A stretch of DNA of 64,000 bases from Paracidovorax anthurii (lineage in GTDB: Bacteria; Pseudomonadota; Gammaproteobacteria; Burkholderiales; Burkholderiaceae_C). Numbering within the stretch: the first letter of the stretch is position 1; each line of letters begins with the position of its first letter. The notes under the pieces are model-generated. The model was not told the DNA's origin, made no database searches, and saw only the letters and a program-made list of their open reading frames with translations. This document shows, in pieces, positions 49,781-57,550 of this stretch. Location: NCBI RefSeq assembly GCF_003269065.1, contig NZ_QLTA01000021.1, positions 1 through 64,000 of the forward strand. The letters are read 5' to 3'. The position numbers were made by a program, and so were the translations under genes.

Positions 49781-50290
49781 CTAGACTTGGGGCGGCGCAT
49801 CCCGCAGAAACACCGGCAGGTCCATCACAGGCGGCTTGCCACCGAGTTGGTAGAGCACCACGGCGACGTAGCCTCGATGGTAGGTCTTGTGGTTGACTGT
49901 ATGCAGCATCATGTCGGCACGGCGCAGACACCCCGCGCCCCCATCGACGAACTGGAAGCTCACCGGCTCATCGAGGTCCGCTTCCGACAACGTGTCGGCG
50001 TAGTCGATGTACCACTTGTCCAAGCGTGACTGCGATGCCTGCAGTTCACTCAGCGACGGCTCCTGCTCGGTATTGCGTGACGAGAAGCCATGGGGCCGAC
50101 CTTCGAGGTGGGCTTGCCAGATCTGGTCCACCACAAGGGCATGGTTCAGTGCCCGCGCAATGCTGCCCACGCCGGGCACCATGGGCTTGTGAATCTCCTG
50201 CGCTGGCAATGCCCCCAGCGCTGAAAACAGACGCGCGTTGGCCCAGGCGTTGTAGCGCAGCAGCATGCGCAGGTCGTGCGTCGGGGGCAT
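49781..50290 (-). CDS. DinB-family protein, island copy
   Basis: 169 residues from ATG 50290, 7 bases after GGAA (the frame continues to 50344). DinB four-helix features: RMLLRYNAWANARLFSAL, LNHALVVDQIWQAHL (first His) and MLHTVNHKTYHRGYVAVVLY (second and third His). It is clearly related to the chromosomal 19795-20319 protein (shared L-N-H-x-L-V-V, GRPHGF/GVPHGF, H-x-T-Y-H-R-G) yet diverged throughout. It sits alone on the minus strand between the PRTRC run and the recombinase gene. Substrate unknown. The 236 bp between ThiF and this gene hold no recognisable gene. Confidence 0.85.
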   Translation of the reverse strand: MPPTHDLRMLLRYNAWANARLFSALGALPAQEIHKPMVPGVGSIARALNHALVVDQIWQAHLEGRPHGFSSRNTEQEPSLSELQASQSRLDKWYIDYADTLSEADLDEPVSFQFVDGGAGCLRRADMMLHTVNHKTYHRGYVAVVLYQLGGKPPVMDLPVFLRDAPPQV

Positions 50291-50340
50291 GAAGGTTTCC
50301 AGGTTGATTCTTGGTGAAGTATTTTGCGTTGCTCTGCAAT

Positions 50341-51468
50341 TCACGCAACCTGGCTCTGATTCGCCGACGGGGATGAGATGGCGCCGATGTACGCGGTGGA
50401 AGCTCTCATCCTCGAATGCCCGGCTCTCGCCGCGACGGCCAGTCGCGCTGCCCGGTCCAGCTCGGGAGCCACGGGTCCGCCGCCCCGCACGGGCGAGGGC
50501 ACGCCCGTGATGTCCTCGTAGAGGTCGTTCACGTTGCCATGGCGCAGACCGTGCCCCGTGGTGCCCGCCAGCCGCTTGGTGATGCCGAACTTCTCGAACG
50601 CGTAGTCGAGTCGGCGCAGGTTGCGCTTCAGGCTCAGCGCCGGGTCGCCCATGTGGGCATCGCGGCTGGTGGCCAGTGAGCGCGCGAGCGCCACGGCATC
50701 GCGCTGCGCGTCCGTCTCAATGGCCACCCAGCGCACGCGCCCCCCCTTGCCCTTGGTCCACACGTACTCGTCCGCCTTGCGCTGCTCGGCCGGCAGACCC
50801 GTCTGCTCGAAGGCCACGACGTGTTCGAACGGGCGGAACATGACCGACTCCTTTCGCCGCAGCGCCAGCACCTTCGCCAGACGCATTGATGCGGCGATGC
50901 GTGCGTCGTACTGCGCCACTTGGGCGAGGACATCTTCCACATCGATGCCATGTGCGCTCCAGCTCTTGTCATGCTGGGCGGCCTCGTGCCGCTGGTACTC
51001 CTCCAGGCTCAGCCCGTAGCGCTCTGGCGGGCGCACGAAGCCGGGCTTGTTCATCCAGGACGCGAGCCCGCGAAGGAAACTCAGGTAGGTCTGGATCGTG
51101 GCGGGCGCCAACTGCTCGCGCTGCCAGACCTGCACCATGGCATGCAGGTGCTTCTGGCCGAGGTTGCGTGGATCGGGCACGGTGCGGAAGCCGGCCTTGC
51201 CCTTGAGGTCAAGGAAGAAGCGCCGCAGGAAGCGGGCGCGTTCATGGCGGGTCTTGTGCGAGACCGTCTTCTCGCGCGCCGTATGCCGGGTGTTGAACAG
51301 CCCGATCAGGGTGTCCAGCACATGCATGGGATCGGCGCGGCCGGGCGGCAGGCGCGCGAGGATGTCCTGGGGAGATTTCCCGGCCCAGGCTTGGGGGCGC
51401 GGTGGATCCATGCCGCGAAGGCGTCCCGGGCTTACGGGATCGGCGGGCCGGCGTGAAGGTGTCGTCAT
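50341..51468 (-). CDS. Tyrosine recombinase-like integrase-domain protein
   Basis: 375 residues from ATG 51468, 6 bases after GGAG; the frame runs to 51564. N-terminal SAM-like core-binding region (KTRHERARFLRRFFLDLKGK; QTYLSFLRGLASWMNKPG). The catalytic half has Arg in LALRRKESV, HGLRHGNV (His-x-x-Arg) and AGHSRMRASTAYIG (His and the Tyr nucleophile), so the R-H-R-H-Y set appears complete. It is quite different from the P4-like integrase at 55000-56352. It lies next to a 1.2-kb non-coding region and between PRTRC ThiF and D, so it could resolve element dimers or act on a site there. Confidence 0.85.
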   Translation of the reverse strand: MTTPSRRPADPVSPGRLRGMDPPRPQAWAGKSPQDILARLPPGRADPMHVLDTLIGLFNTRHTAREKTVSHKTRHERARFLRRFFLDLKGKAGFRTVPDPRNLGQKHLHAMVQVWQREQLAPATIQTYLSFLRGLASWMNKPGFVRPPERYGLSLEEYQRHEAAQHDKSWSAHGIDVEDVLAQVAQYDARIAASMRLAKVLALRRKESVMFRPFEHVVAFEQTGLPAEQRKADEYVWTKGKGGRVRWVAIETDAQRDAVALARSLATSRDAHMGDPALSLKRNLRRLDYAFEKFGITKRLAGTTGHGLRHGNVNDLYEDITGVPSPVRGGGPVAPELDRAARLAVAARAGHSRMRASTAYIGAISSPSANQSQVA

Positions 51469-52472
51469 CTTGCTCTCCATGTCAGGTTGGGCGCGCGGCA
51501 TGCCGCCCGAACGGCACGCCGGCAGGAATCCAGGAAGGCCAGCCCCAGCGGCGGATTCCGTCATCCGCTGGAGTGGGTGGTCGAGCAGTCACGGCAGCAC
51601 GCGCGACCACAGCGCGCGCCGCCGACCCAGGGGTTGCGCCAGCCACTCGCAGGTGCGCGGGCCAGCTCGGTCGGTCTTAAAAATGAAAACGTGTGATCCG
51701 GCTCCGTCCGTGCATTTCTGCAGCCACGGAGGCTTGTGACGCGCCACCGCCTCAAGGGCAGGCGGCTGCGTCGGCGACGAGATCGGGTCTCGCGCCCACT
51801 GGTGGATCAATCCTGGAATTCGCAGCGCCATCTGCGCGCATGGGTCCACCCCTGACCGAAAGTCCAGGGCGGTGTCGAGCATTTGAGCGGGGACCAGCGG
51901 GGAGCCAACGAGGGCAAGCACAACTGCTGGCGGCGTGAAACACGCGTGCTCGGGTGATGGCGGGATCGGGAGCCGGCATCGGGTGCCGGGTCGGGAGATT
52001 GGCGGCCTTGACGCGCTTCGGGGAGCGCCCAGCCACAGGCTGGCGAGGGTCGAAGGCACATGCACTGCGAAGGGAGACCTCGGGGCGGTCGCCTCGGGGG
52101 CGACGGCCACCCCGGTTCAGGACCGGGGCTTGAAGGGCAGGTAACGACTGCGACGCCTTTTGCTCCGCGATGGAGCGGGCCAGGGATGGCCCTCGGGAGT
52201 CTGTAGTGGATGACGAAAGGGACTTGCCAGTCAATGCGGGCATGGCAATGCGACGGCATGACTCCACGGTTGCCGATGGCGCTTGCCGGCACGGGACGGC
52301 GTGATAGGGGCGATTTAGTGTCCCGCTGGGCCGCGAAGCGAGGCTGCATGCGGGCTTGACAGGGAAAGTCTCTGCCTCTGGTCCGGCGCGGGGTGCTCAA
52401 GGCCGCAAGCAGGGGCGGGGGAGCCGGGGAGGGGCATCGCTCGCGGACGGGGTTGACGCGGGCTTCCTGGAT

Positions 52473-52490
52473 GGGAGTCTGGTGACTCCC
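52473..52490. repeat. Perfect inverted repeat GGGAGTC-TGGT-GACTCCC
   Basis: A 7-bp stem with 4-base loop, 182 bp upstream of the actin-like gene. No T-run follows, so a protein-binding site or cruciform is likelier than a terminator. Its arms recur singly at 52195-52201 and 52260-52265. Confidence 0.6.
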
Positions 52491-52537
52491 GAGAGATGCG
52501 CGACCGAAGCGGCGGGCAGCGGCGATCAATGCGGCGG

Positions 52538-52558
52538 CACTGGATAACACCTCCAGTG
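52538..52558. promoter_or_regulatory. Inverted repeat CACTGG-N9-CCAGTG, candidate operator
   Basis: A perfect 6-bp dyad with 9-bp centre (ATAACACCT), 114 bp ahead of the actin-like gene start; size and spacing suit a dimeric repressor. Confidence 0.4.
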
Positions 52559-52672
52559 ACTCTCCATTGAAGACCGATGCCGAAAGGAGGTCGATTCGGT
52601 GCGGATTGCGGGTGGCGCGGTCAGGTCGGCTTGCCGATGCTGATCGCCATTCTTCTTTACAGGAGCATCCCT

Positions 52673-53704
52673 ATGGAAAAGATCGTCCGAGCGGTGGATG
52701 TCGGCTCCGGCAACACCAAACTCGTCACCGGCGTCGTGGGCGCCGACATTCGCTGCAGCAGCTTTCCGTCCGTGGCCTATCCGTCCAGCGGTGAGGCGAC
52801 GCACTGGCCGGCGACCGAGCGGCGCAAGACCGCCTGCATTCCCGTCGGACCGCTGTACTACGAGGTGGGCCCCGATGTGGGCCTGGCCGCGGACACGTTC
52901 CGTGCCAAGCAACTGCATGACGACTACACCGACTCGCCCGAGTACATGGCGCTGCTGCGTGGCGCGCTGAACATGATGAAGCTGCCCCATATCGACCTGC
53001 TGATCGTGGGGCTGCCCGTGGCGCTGTTCAACCTCAAGAGGGCATCACTCGAGAAGGCGATGGTTGGCAGCCACCCGGTGGGCAACGGCCGGACCGTGAC
53101 GGTCGCCAAGGCAATGGCGGTCGCCCAGCCTCAGGGAGCGTTGGTCCACTACGCGGCCGAGCACGAGAAGATGGCGACCATCGGCACCGAGCAGAGTCTG
53201 GTGATCGACCCCGGCTCGCGCACCTTCGACTGGCTGGTCACGCGCGGCATGCGCCTGGTGCAGAAGCAGTCGAGCTCGATCAACCGAGGCATGTCGGATG
53301 TTCTGCGGTTGCTGGCGGCCGAGATCTCCAAGGACATCGGCACGCCCTACCGCGACTACGACGCGATCGACCTGGCGCTGCGAACGGGCAAGGCGCCGGT
53401 GATCTTCCAGAAGTCCTACGACATGAAGAAGCACCTGCCGCTGGCCGAGAGCGTGGCGCAGCAGGCGGTGTCGACCATGCGGCAGTGGATCGAGACGCCC
53501 GAGAGCCTGCAGAACATCATCCTGGTGGGGGGCGGAGCCTTTCTGTTCAGGAAGGCCGTGAAAGCCGCTTTCCCGAAACACCGCATCCACGAGGTCAAGG
53601 AGCCGATGTTCGCCAACGTGCGCGGGTTTCAACTTGCCGGGCAGAACTACGCCGCCACCATGCCGGCCGCCATCCGCGATCGCGGGGCAGGGGAGGTTGC
53701 ATGA
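52673..53704 (+). CDS. PRTRC system protein D, actin-like (ParM/StbA-type) ATPase
   Basis: 343 residues from ATG 52673, 7 bases after AGGAG. Actin/Hsp70-fold signatures: phosphate-1 loop VRAVDVGSGNTKLVTGV, phosphate-2 SLVIDPGSRTFDWLV and adenosine motif NIILVGGGAFLFRKAV. Plasmid ParM/StbA relatives polymerise to push DNA copies apart, so segregation of the excised element is the natural reading. PRTRC cassettes include such a protein (D); here it is split from the rest by a recombinase gene and the non-coding region. The following 92-residue gene overlaps by 4 bp and could encode its adaptor. Confidence 0.88.
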   Translation: MEKIVRAVDVGSGNTKLVTGVVGADIRCSSFPSVAYPSSGEATHWPATERRKTACIPVGPLYYEVGPDVGLAADTFRAKQLHDDYTDSPEYMALLRGALNMMKLPHIDLLIVGLPVALFNLKRASLEKAMVGSHPVGNGRTVTVAKAMAVAQPQGALVHYAAEHEKMATIGTEQSLVIDPGSRTFDWLVTRGMRLVQKQSSSINRGMSDVLRLLAAEISKDIGTPYRDYDAIDLALRTGKAPVIFQKSYDMKKHLPLAESVAQQAVSTMRQWIETPESLQNIILVGGGAFLFRKAVKAAFPKHRIHEVKEPMFANVRGFQLAGQNYAATMPAAIRDRGAGEVA

Positions 53705-53979
53705 GCGCACCCTCACAGGAAAAGCCCCAGCCGGTCCGGCTGGTGTTCAAACTGGAGCGCGCCGAGAACCCTCGGCTGTACGACGAGTTGGTGCAGTTTG
53801 CGCAAGGGGTCAAGCGGGTCAATCGGCTGCGCGTGCTCGCGTACGACGGACTGCTTGCCCAGCACGGGGTTTTCTCGCTGTCGGGGGCGACGTCTACGCT
53901 CACGACGGATCGCAGCGGTGCAACGGCAACGCCCTCCGCGGTGACCAACCAGGTCTTCGGGCCCGGATTGGTGGAGTGA
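53701..53979 (+). CDS. Small protein coupled to the actin-like gene
   Basis: 92 residues from ATG 53701, overlapping the D stop (ATGA). Sequence VRLVFKLERAENPRLYDELV, then helix-forming QGVKRVNRLRVLAYDGLLAQ and a Ser/Thr-rich flexible tail. Not recognised. A small partner directly after a ParM-like gene is typically the DNA-binding adaptor (ParR/StbB); the basic helix fits loosely, but no ribbon-helix-helix motif is clear. Confidence 0.6.
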   Translation: MSAPSQEKPQPVRLVFKLERAENPRLYDELVQFAQGVKRVNRLRVLAYDGLLAQHGVFSLSGATSTLTTDRSGATATPSAVTNQVFGPGLVE

Positions 53980-53986
53980 GGCGGGT

Positions 53987-54433
53987 ATGTCTCAGCAAAG
54001 AACACGTGGGTGCGGTGAGGTGACTGCCACCGAGCTGGCCGCGATGGGCTACTGCGAGAAGAAGGTGCAGCTTGCCCATTTGTACGGGCAGCGCACGACT
54101 CCCGAACAGCGCAAGGCTATGGCAAGGGGACGGCAGGCCCATCAGCGGTACTTCGAGCAGGGCGTTGCATCCGCCTCGGATCGCCGATGCTTCGTGGCCA
54201 CCTTCGTCTTCGGCCCGGAAGCGGTGGAGACGCAAGTGCTTCGCACGTACCGCGATAGGGTGCTTCTGCACCGTCGCTGGGGGCGCTGGGTGGTGGCGGT
54301 GTACTACTGGGTGGGGCCGGCTGGCTGCTGGATCCTGGGCCGATCGCCAGCGCTTGCGAGGGGAGTGCGCTTGCTGCTGCGTATCGTGGTCGTCTGGTGC
54401 CGCATTCGGATCGACGCGGGGAGATGGACATGA
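53987..54433 (+). CDS. Small membrane-associated protein with the N-terminal Cas4/RecB-like motif
   Basis: 148 residues from ATG 53987. The segment ELAAMGYCEKKVQLAHLYG (Cys23) and the later RGRQAHQRYF (His52) resemble the first cluster Cys and the helical start of Cas4-like PD-(D/E)xK nucleases. The nuclease core itself is absent. Instead the C-terminal third is hydrophobic and aromatic (WVVAVYYWVGPAGCWILG) and basic. The next gene overlaps by 4 bp and supplies the missing core motifs and the remaining Cys residues. I infer that the two proteins may form one enzyme. Other readings: an unrelated membrane protein, or a gene split by mutation. Confidence 0.6.
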   Translation: MSQQRTRGCGEVTATELAAMGYCEKKVQLAHLYGQRTTPEQRKAMARGRQAHQRYFEQGVASASDRRCFVATFVFGPEAVETQVLRTYRDRVLLHRRWGRWVVAVYYWVGPAGCWILGRSPALARGVRLLLRIVVVWCRIRIDAGRWT

Positions 54434-54978
54434 CCGCGGCCGTGGCGGTGGGGCTCGGGTGCCTCGTACTGGCGCTGCTGCTGGCGCGTGCCTGGTGGTT
54501 TCGACGGACCCTATCCGCCGAGCAACGCTCGAGACCGAAGGCGTTGGCTCAGGCCGAGTTGGTCTACATGGAGACGCTCTTTCGAATCCAGCAGCCCTTC
54601 CCACTGGTGGCCAAAGTGGATCGGGTGTATAGACTGCCCCGCGGTCCGCTGGTGCTGGTGGAACTGAAGGTCCGGCAACAGAATCGTCCGCATCTTTCCG
54701 ATGTCGTTCAGCTTTCTGCGCAGAGGCTGGTGATCGCGATGGAGACCGGGGAAACAGTCGCGCCCTATGGTTTCGTTTCCATTCCGATTCCTGGTCGCCA
54801 TGGGGTATTTCGTTCGCACCGAGTTGACCTGCTGAACTCAAGCGAGCTGGTCCGGCTGTATCGCCGGCGCGAGGAGGTGCTCGCCCTTCGGGTCCACCCC
54901 GGCTATGCGGCCTCGGAGGCCGCATGCCGTAGCTGCGCGTTGCGCTCAAAGTGTGATCGCTTCAACGACCGGACTTGA
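54430..54978 (+). CDS. Membrane-anchored Cas4-like PD-(D/E)xK nuclease with C-terminal Cys cluster
   Basis: 182 residues from ATG 54430, overlapping the previous stop (ATGA), with GGGGAG 6 bases ahead. An N-terminal membrane helix (AAVAVGLGCLVLALLLA) comes first. The nuclease core follows: Asp64 in AKVDRVYRLP, Glu78-Leu-Lys80 in LVLVELKVRQQ and Gln94 in SDVVQLSAQ. The C-terminal CRSCALRSKC (Cys166, 169, 175) matches the three distal Fe-S ligands of Cas4/AddB-type nucleases. The fourth ligand of a usual Cas4 lies near the N-terminus and is missing here but present in the preceding gene. It converges on the integrase gene with a 21-bp gap. A role in element DNA processing is inferred. Confidence 0.75.
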   Translation: MTAAVAVGLGCLVLALLLARAWWFRRTLSAEQRSRPKALAQAELVYMETLFRIQQPFPLVAKVDRVYRLPRGPLVLVELKVRQQNRPHLSDVVQLSAQRLVIAMETGETVAPYGFVSIPIPGRHGVFRSHRVDLLNSSELVRLYRRREEVLALRVHPGYAASEAACRSCALRSKCDRFNDRT

Positions 54979-54999
54979 GGAACTGCGGCGCACCGTCGC

Positions 55000-56352
55000 T
55001 CATTCGTTGGCAGCCGCCCTGAGCGTCATTGCTTGGGGAAGGCGGGTCGGTGTGTAGAGGGGCGGTGCCGCTTCGTCTTCGTTGGCTCTGAGGGTTTCGT
55101 CGGGAAACTGCACAGCCTCTTCTCTGCTGATCGCCCCCAGCATCTCTGCCCACTGGCGTAGAGCCCTTTTTCGTTGTGCGAAGTAGTCGTGCTTGTCGTA
55201 GATCCCTTGCCGTCCAGGCAGTTTGTGGTTGAGGGCCCGCTCTGCGACAAATGGTTCCACGCCGAGGGCGCCAAGTTGCGTTCTGGCCGTTCGGCGCATG
55301 TCGTGGACGGTGAAGTGCTCCATGTCCTTCCTTGGCAACCGCTTGAGCGCGACGTTGAGGGTGTCGGGACTGATGTGTTCAAAACGGTTCTTCCGAGGCA
55401 CCCCGTTTCTGACACGGATGAGTCGGCGCGCAGGAAACAGGTACTCGCTGCCGCATGCGATCGCAATCACTTGCCTGAGCCATTCAACCACTTGTTGCGA
55501 CAGCGGGATTTCGATGTACGACTTGGTCTTCGTCCGATCTGCATCCAGCTTCCATACGCCTCTCTCGAGATCGAAGTCCACCACTTTGGCTGACAGCAGT
55601 TCCATCTTCCGCACGCACAGGGCCAGCAAAAGCCAGACTGCGAGCTCGTTGATGCGGCCGAAATTCGGTGTCTCACGCATGTCCCTGGCCAGTGCCATCA
55701 GATCTTCGTAGCTGAGCCAGCGCTCGCGAGGAAGCTCGGTGCCTCCGGCATCGGACAGGTCGAAGCCCGCAACAGGATTGGCATCGGTCCACCGCCGTTT
55801 GGCGGCGTAGTGAAACATGCGGAACAGGTAGCGCATCGCATCGTTGGCGACAGTCGGAGCGCCGCCTTCGACAATCTTGTTCAGGACCGCGTCGATGTGA
55901 TGTGGGCGGACCTCGTCAATTGCGAGCTTGCCGATCACTGGGTAGATGTGGAGGCGTAGAACCCGTTCGACGACAACCGGGTTCTTAATCTTCTTGAGGA
56001 TATGTCGTTCGTACCAGGTCTGCCCCAGGCCTCGAACATCCTCCATCTCAAGGGTCTTGAGCTTTTCCTGGCGCTTCTTTGCGCTGACGTCGACACCCTG
56101 TTGGATCAAGGCGCGGTCGCGGCGAGCAAGTTCCCTGGCTTCCTTGAGAGTGATGTCTGGATAGCGTCCCAAGACCTTCTCAGGTCGACGGCCTCCGATG
56201 CGGTAACGAAGGATCCAGGTCGCTTGCCCTTGGCGGGCGGAAGCCTCCTTCGCGAAAAAGATCAGCCCACCGCCGATCCCTTTGTCGACGGGCCCGGCGC
56301 TCAGCCAAGCTCGTAGCGTTCTATCCGAAACATTTTGTGTAAACCCAGTCAT
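55000..56352 (-). CDS. P4-like tyrosine-recombinase integrase of the island
   Basis: 450 residues from ATG 56352 with GGAGG 7 bases ahead. An N-terminal DUF4102-type arm-binding region (GGLIFFAKEASARQGQATWI; EKVLGRYPDITLKEARELAR) and core-binding domain (about 105-200) precede the catalytic domain: Arg in LCVRKMELLSAK, HDMRRTARTQLG (His-x-x-Arg), ALNHKLPGRQGIYDKHDY (His and Tyr). P4-like integrases insert elements into tRNA or other conserved genes. Here the gene lies at the island's right end with its 5' side toward yicC, and a nested inverted-repeat region at 56374-56444 lies just upstream. Confidence 0.92.
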   Translation of the reverse strand: MTGFTQNVSDRTLRAWLSAGPVDKGIGGGLIFFAKEASARQGQATWILRYRIGGRRPEKVLGRYPDITLKEARELARRDRALIQQGVDVSAKKRQEKLKTLEMEDVRGLGQTWYERHILKKIKNPVVVERVLRLHIYPVIGKLAIDEVRPHHIDAVLNKIVEGGAPTVANDAMRYLFRMFHYAAKRRWTDANPVAGFDLSDAGGTELPRERWLSYEDLMALARDMRETPNFGRINELAVWLLLALCVRKMELLSAKVVDFDLERGVWKLDADRTKTKSYIEIPLSQQVVEWLRQVIAIACGSEYLFPARRLIRVRNGVPRKNRFEHISPDTLNVALKRLPRKDMEHFTVHDMRRTARTQLGALGVEPFVAERALNHKLPGRQGIYDKHDYFAQRKRALRQWAEMLGAISREEAVQFPDETLRANEDEAAPPLYTPTRLPQAMTLRAAANE

Positions 56353-56373
56353 GGCGCGGCCTCCAGCAGTGTT

Positions 56374-56444
56374 TGGAGGGTTCGCGTTCCGGGTTTGGTC
56401 CGGAACTGGGGGGTTCGACCTCGAACCCGCCTAAAAACCCTCCA
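56374..56444. repeat. Nested inverted-repeat (three-way-junction-like) element at the island's right end
   Basis: Outer arms TGGAGGGTT (56374-56382) and AACCCTCCA (56436-56444) enclose two further perfect hairpins: GTTCCGG/CCGGAAC (56386-56406, 7-base loop) and GGGTTCGA/TCGAACCC (56411-56428, 2-base loop). Single-stranded, this folds as a stem with two internal hairpins. It is not a tRNA: arm order and loops do not fit. Position between integrase start and yicC suggests an attachment or integrase-binding site, or an operator of the integrase gene. Confidence 0.5.
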
Positions 56445-56520
56445 GAAAGCTTGCGCTTGTCTGGGACGCCGTGGCACGGCATGAAAGAGTTTTCTATTGA
56501 AAATCAACGACTTAGGGTGT

Positions 56521-56552
56521 CGTTTTGGGGTGGCATGAGCCCCCCCGAAACG
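56521..56552 (-). terminator. Hairpin directly after the yicC stop
   Basis: CGTTTTGGGGTGGC and GCCCCCCCGAAACG pair across a 4-base loop (ATGA) with two non-canonical positions, starting at the base after the yicC stop codon. No T-run follows on the minus strand. It is probably the transcription end of yicC, but could also mark the element junction. Confidence 0.4.
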
Positions 56553-57464
56553 TCACTCTATGTTCTGCACCTGCTCGCGCATCTGCTCGATCAGCACTTT
56601 CATGTCCACGCTGATGCGGGTGAGTTCCATGGCGGCGGACTTGGAGCCCAGGGTGTTGGCTTCCCTGTGCAGTTCCTGGATGAGGAAGTCGAGCCGCTTG
56701 CCGATGTCCCCGCCCTTCTTGAGGAGTCGTTCGATCTCGTCGAGATGGGAGTCGAGGCGCGTGATCTCTTCGGCCACGTCGATGCGGATGGCGAATGCCG
56801 TGGCTTCCGAGAGCGCGCGGTCCTGGGCGGCTTCTGGGATGGGCGCGCCTTCCGTCAGGGCCATGGCCTCTTTCCAGCGATCGAGGAAGCGCTGGCGCTG
56901 CTGTTCTACCAGTTGAGGCACCAGGGGAGTAGCTTGGCGGGCGAGGTCGCGGAGCTGGCGGAGGCGGTCCTGCAGCATGGCCGAGAGCCGCTTGCCCTCC
57001 CGCTCGCGCGCGGCCAGCAGTTCTTTCAGGGCGCGTTCGGCCAGTGCCTGCACGCCATCGGCCTCCCATCCGGCGGAGGCCGCGCCCGCCGCGGCGCAGA
57101 AGCGCAAGGCGTCGGCCACGGAGAGCGGCGCGGCGGAAGGCAGCCAGGCGCGCACCGCGTCCTGTGCGGAGTTGAGCCGCTGCAGCATGCGCGGGGAGGG
57201 CTCGGGCAGGGCGCCCTGCGCGTCGGACTCTATGGAGGCGCGCACTTCCACCTTGCCGCGTTTGAGGTGCTGTGTGACCAGTGCGCGCAGGGCCGGCTCC
57301 TGGCTGCGCAGTTCGTCCGGCAGGCGGAAGGCCAGGTCCAGGAAACGGCTGTTGACCGAGCGGATCTCGATGCCGAGCCGGGGGAGATGCGCACCGTTTT
57401 CCGCGTCGGCGGCGGAGGCTTCGAGCTGGGCGCTCGCGTAGCCGGTCATGCTGTAAACTGCCAT
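56553..57464 (-). CDS. yicC: YicC-family endoribonuclease
   Basis: 303 residues from ATG 57464 (the frame extends to 57557). N-terminal signature MAVYSMTGYASAQ and EIRSVNSRFLDLAFRLPDEL. The C-terminal DUF1732 region has RIDVAEEITRLDSHLDEIER, GKRLDFLIQELHREANTLGS and the closing helix. YicC is a conserved bacterial RNase implicated in small-RNA turnover. Its divergent neighbour is a Ser/Thr kinase (86-bp gap). It is the first core gene to the right of the island. Confidence 0.93.
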   Translation of the reverse strand: MAVYSMTGYASAQLEASAADAENGAHLPRLGIEIRSVNSRFLDLAFRLPDELRSQEPALRALVTQHLKRGKVEVRASIESDAQGALPEPSPRMLQRLNSAQDAVRAWLPSAAPLSVADALRFCAAAGAASAGWEADGVQALAERALKELLAAREREGKRLSAMLQDRLRQLRDLARQATPLVPQLVEQQRQRFLDRWKEAMALTEGAPIPEAAQDRALSEATAFAIRIDVAEEITRLDSHLDEIERLLKKGGDIGKRLDFLIQELHREANTLGSKSAAMELTRISVDMKVLIEQMREQVQNIE

Positions 57465-57550
57465 CGGACTTTTTCGGTGATTGCTTGCGATCCGGCGATT
57501 ATCCGGGTTCCTTTTCTCGACCAAGGCGCGCCCGAGTTTTCTTCGCAAAT

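Larger units (their letters stand above)
51469..52672. other. 1.2-kb non-coding region with repeats upstream of the actin-like gene
   Basis: No convincing gene on either strand: the open frames present are Arg/Pro/Gly-rich and lack ribosome binding sites. Features seen: GGGAGTC/GACTCCC dyad at 52473-52490; isolated GGGAGTC at 52195-52201 and GACTCC at 52260-52265; CACTGG/CCAGTG dyad at 52538-52558; TTGACA at 52356-52361 and TTGACG at 52453-52458. Large non-coding stretches beside ParB- and ParM-like genes often hold centromere or origin sites; that is inference here. Confidence 0.5.
28706..56450. mobile_element. Integrase-bearing genomic island (PRTRC/defence), boundaries approximate
   Basis: The block runs from the DinG-like helicase to the P4-like integrase and its inverted-repeat region. 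It carries gene types typical of integrative elements (two tyrosine recombinases, ParB, actin-like segregation protein, HU, toxin-antitoxin, SIR2/Argonaute defence) and none typical of core genomes. The right end abuts the core gene yicC. The left end is set at the first island-type gene after the LysR regulator; I found no direct repeat that proves it. No relaxase, coupling protein or type IV secretion gene is visible. Confidence 0.5.

Noticed and set aside
56374-56444. A tRNA gene as island attachment site
   Set aside because: The fold has an outer stem and two hairpins but the wrong arm order, loop sizes and no anticodon arm or CCA-like end on either strand.
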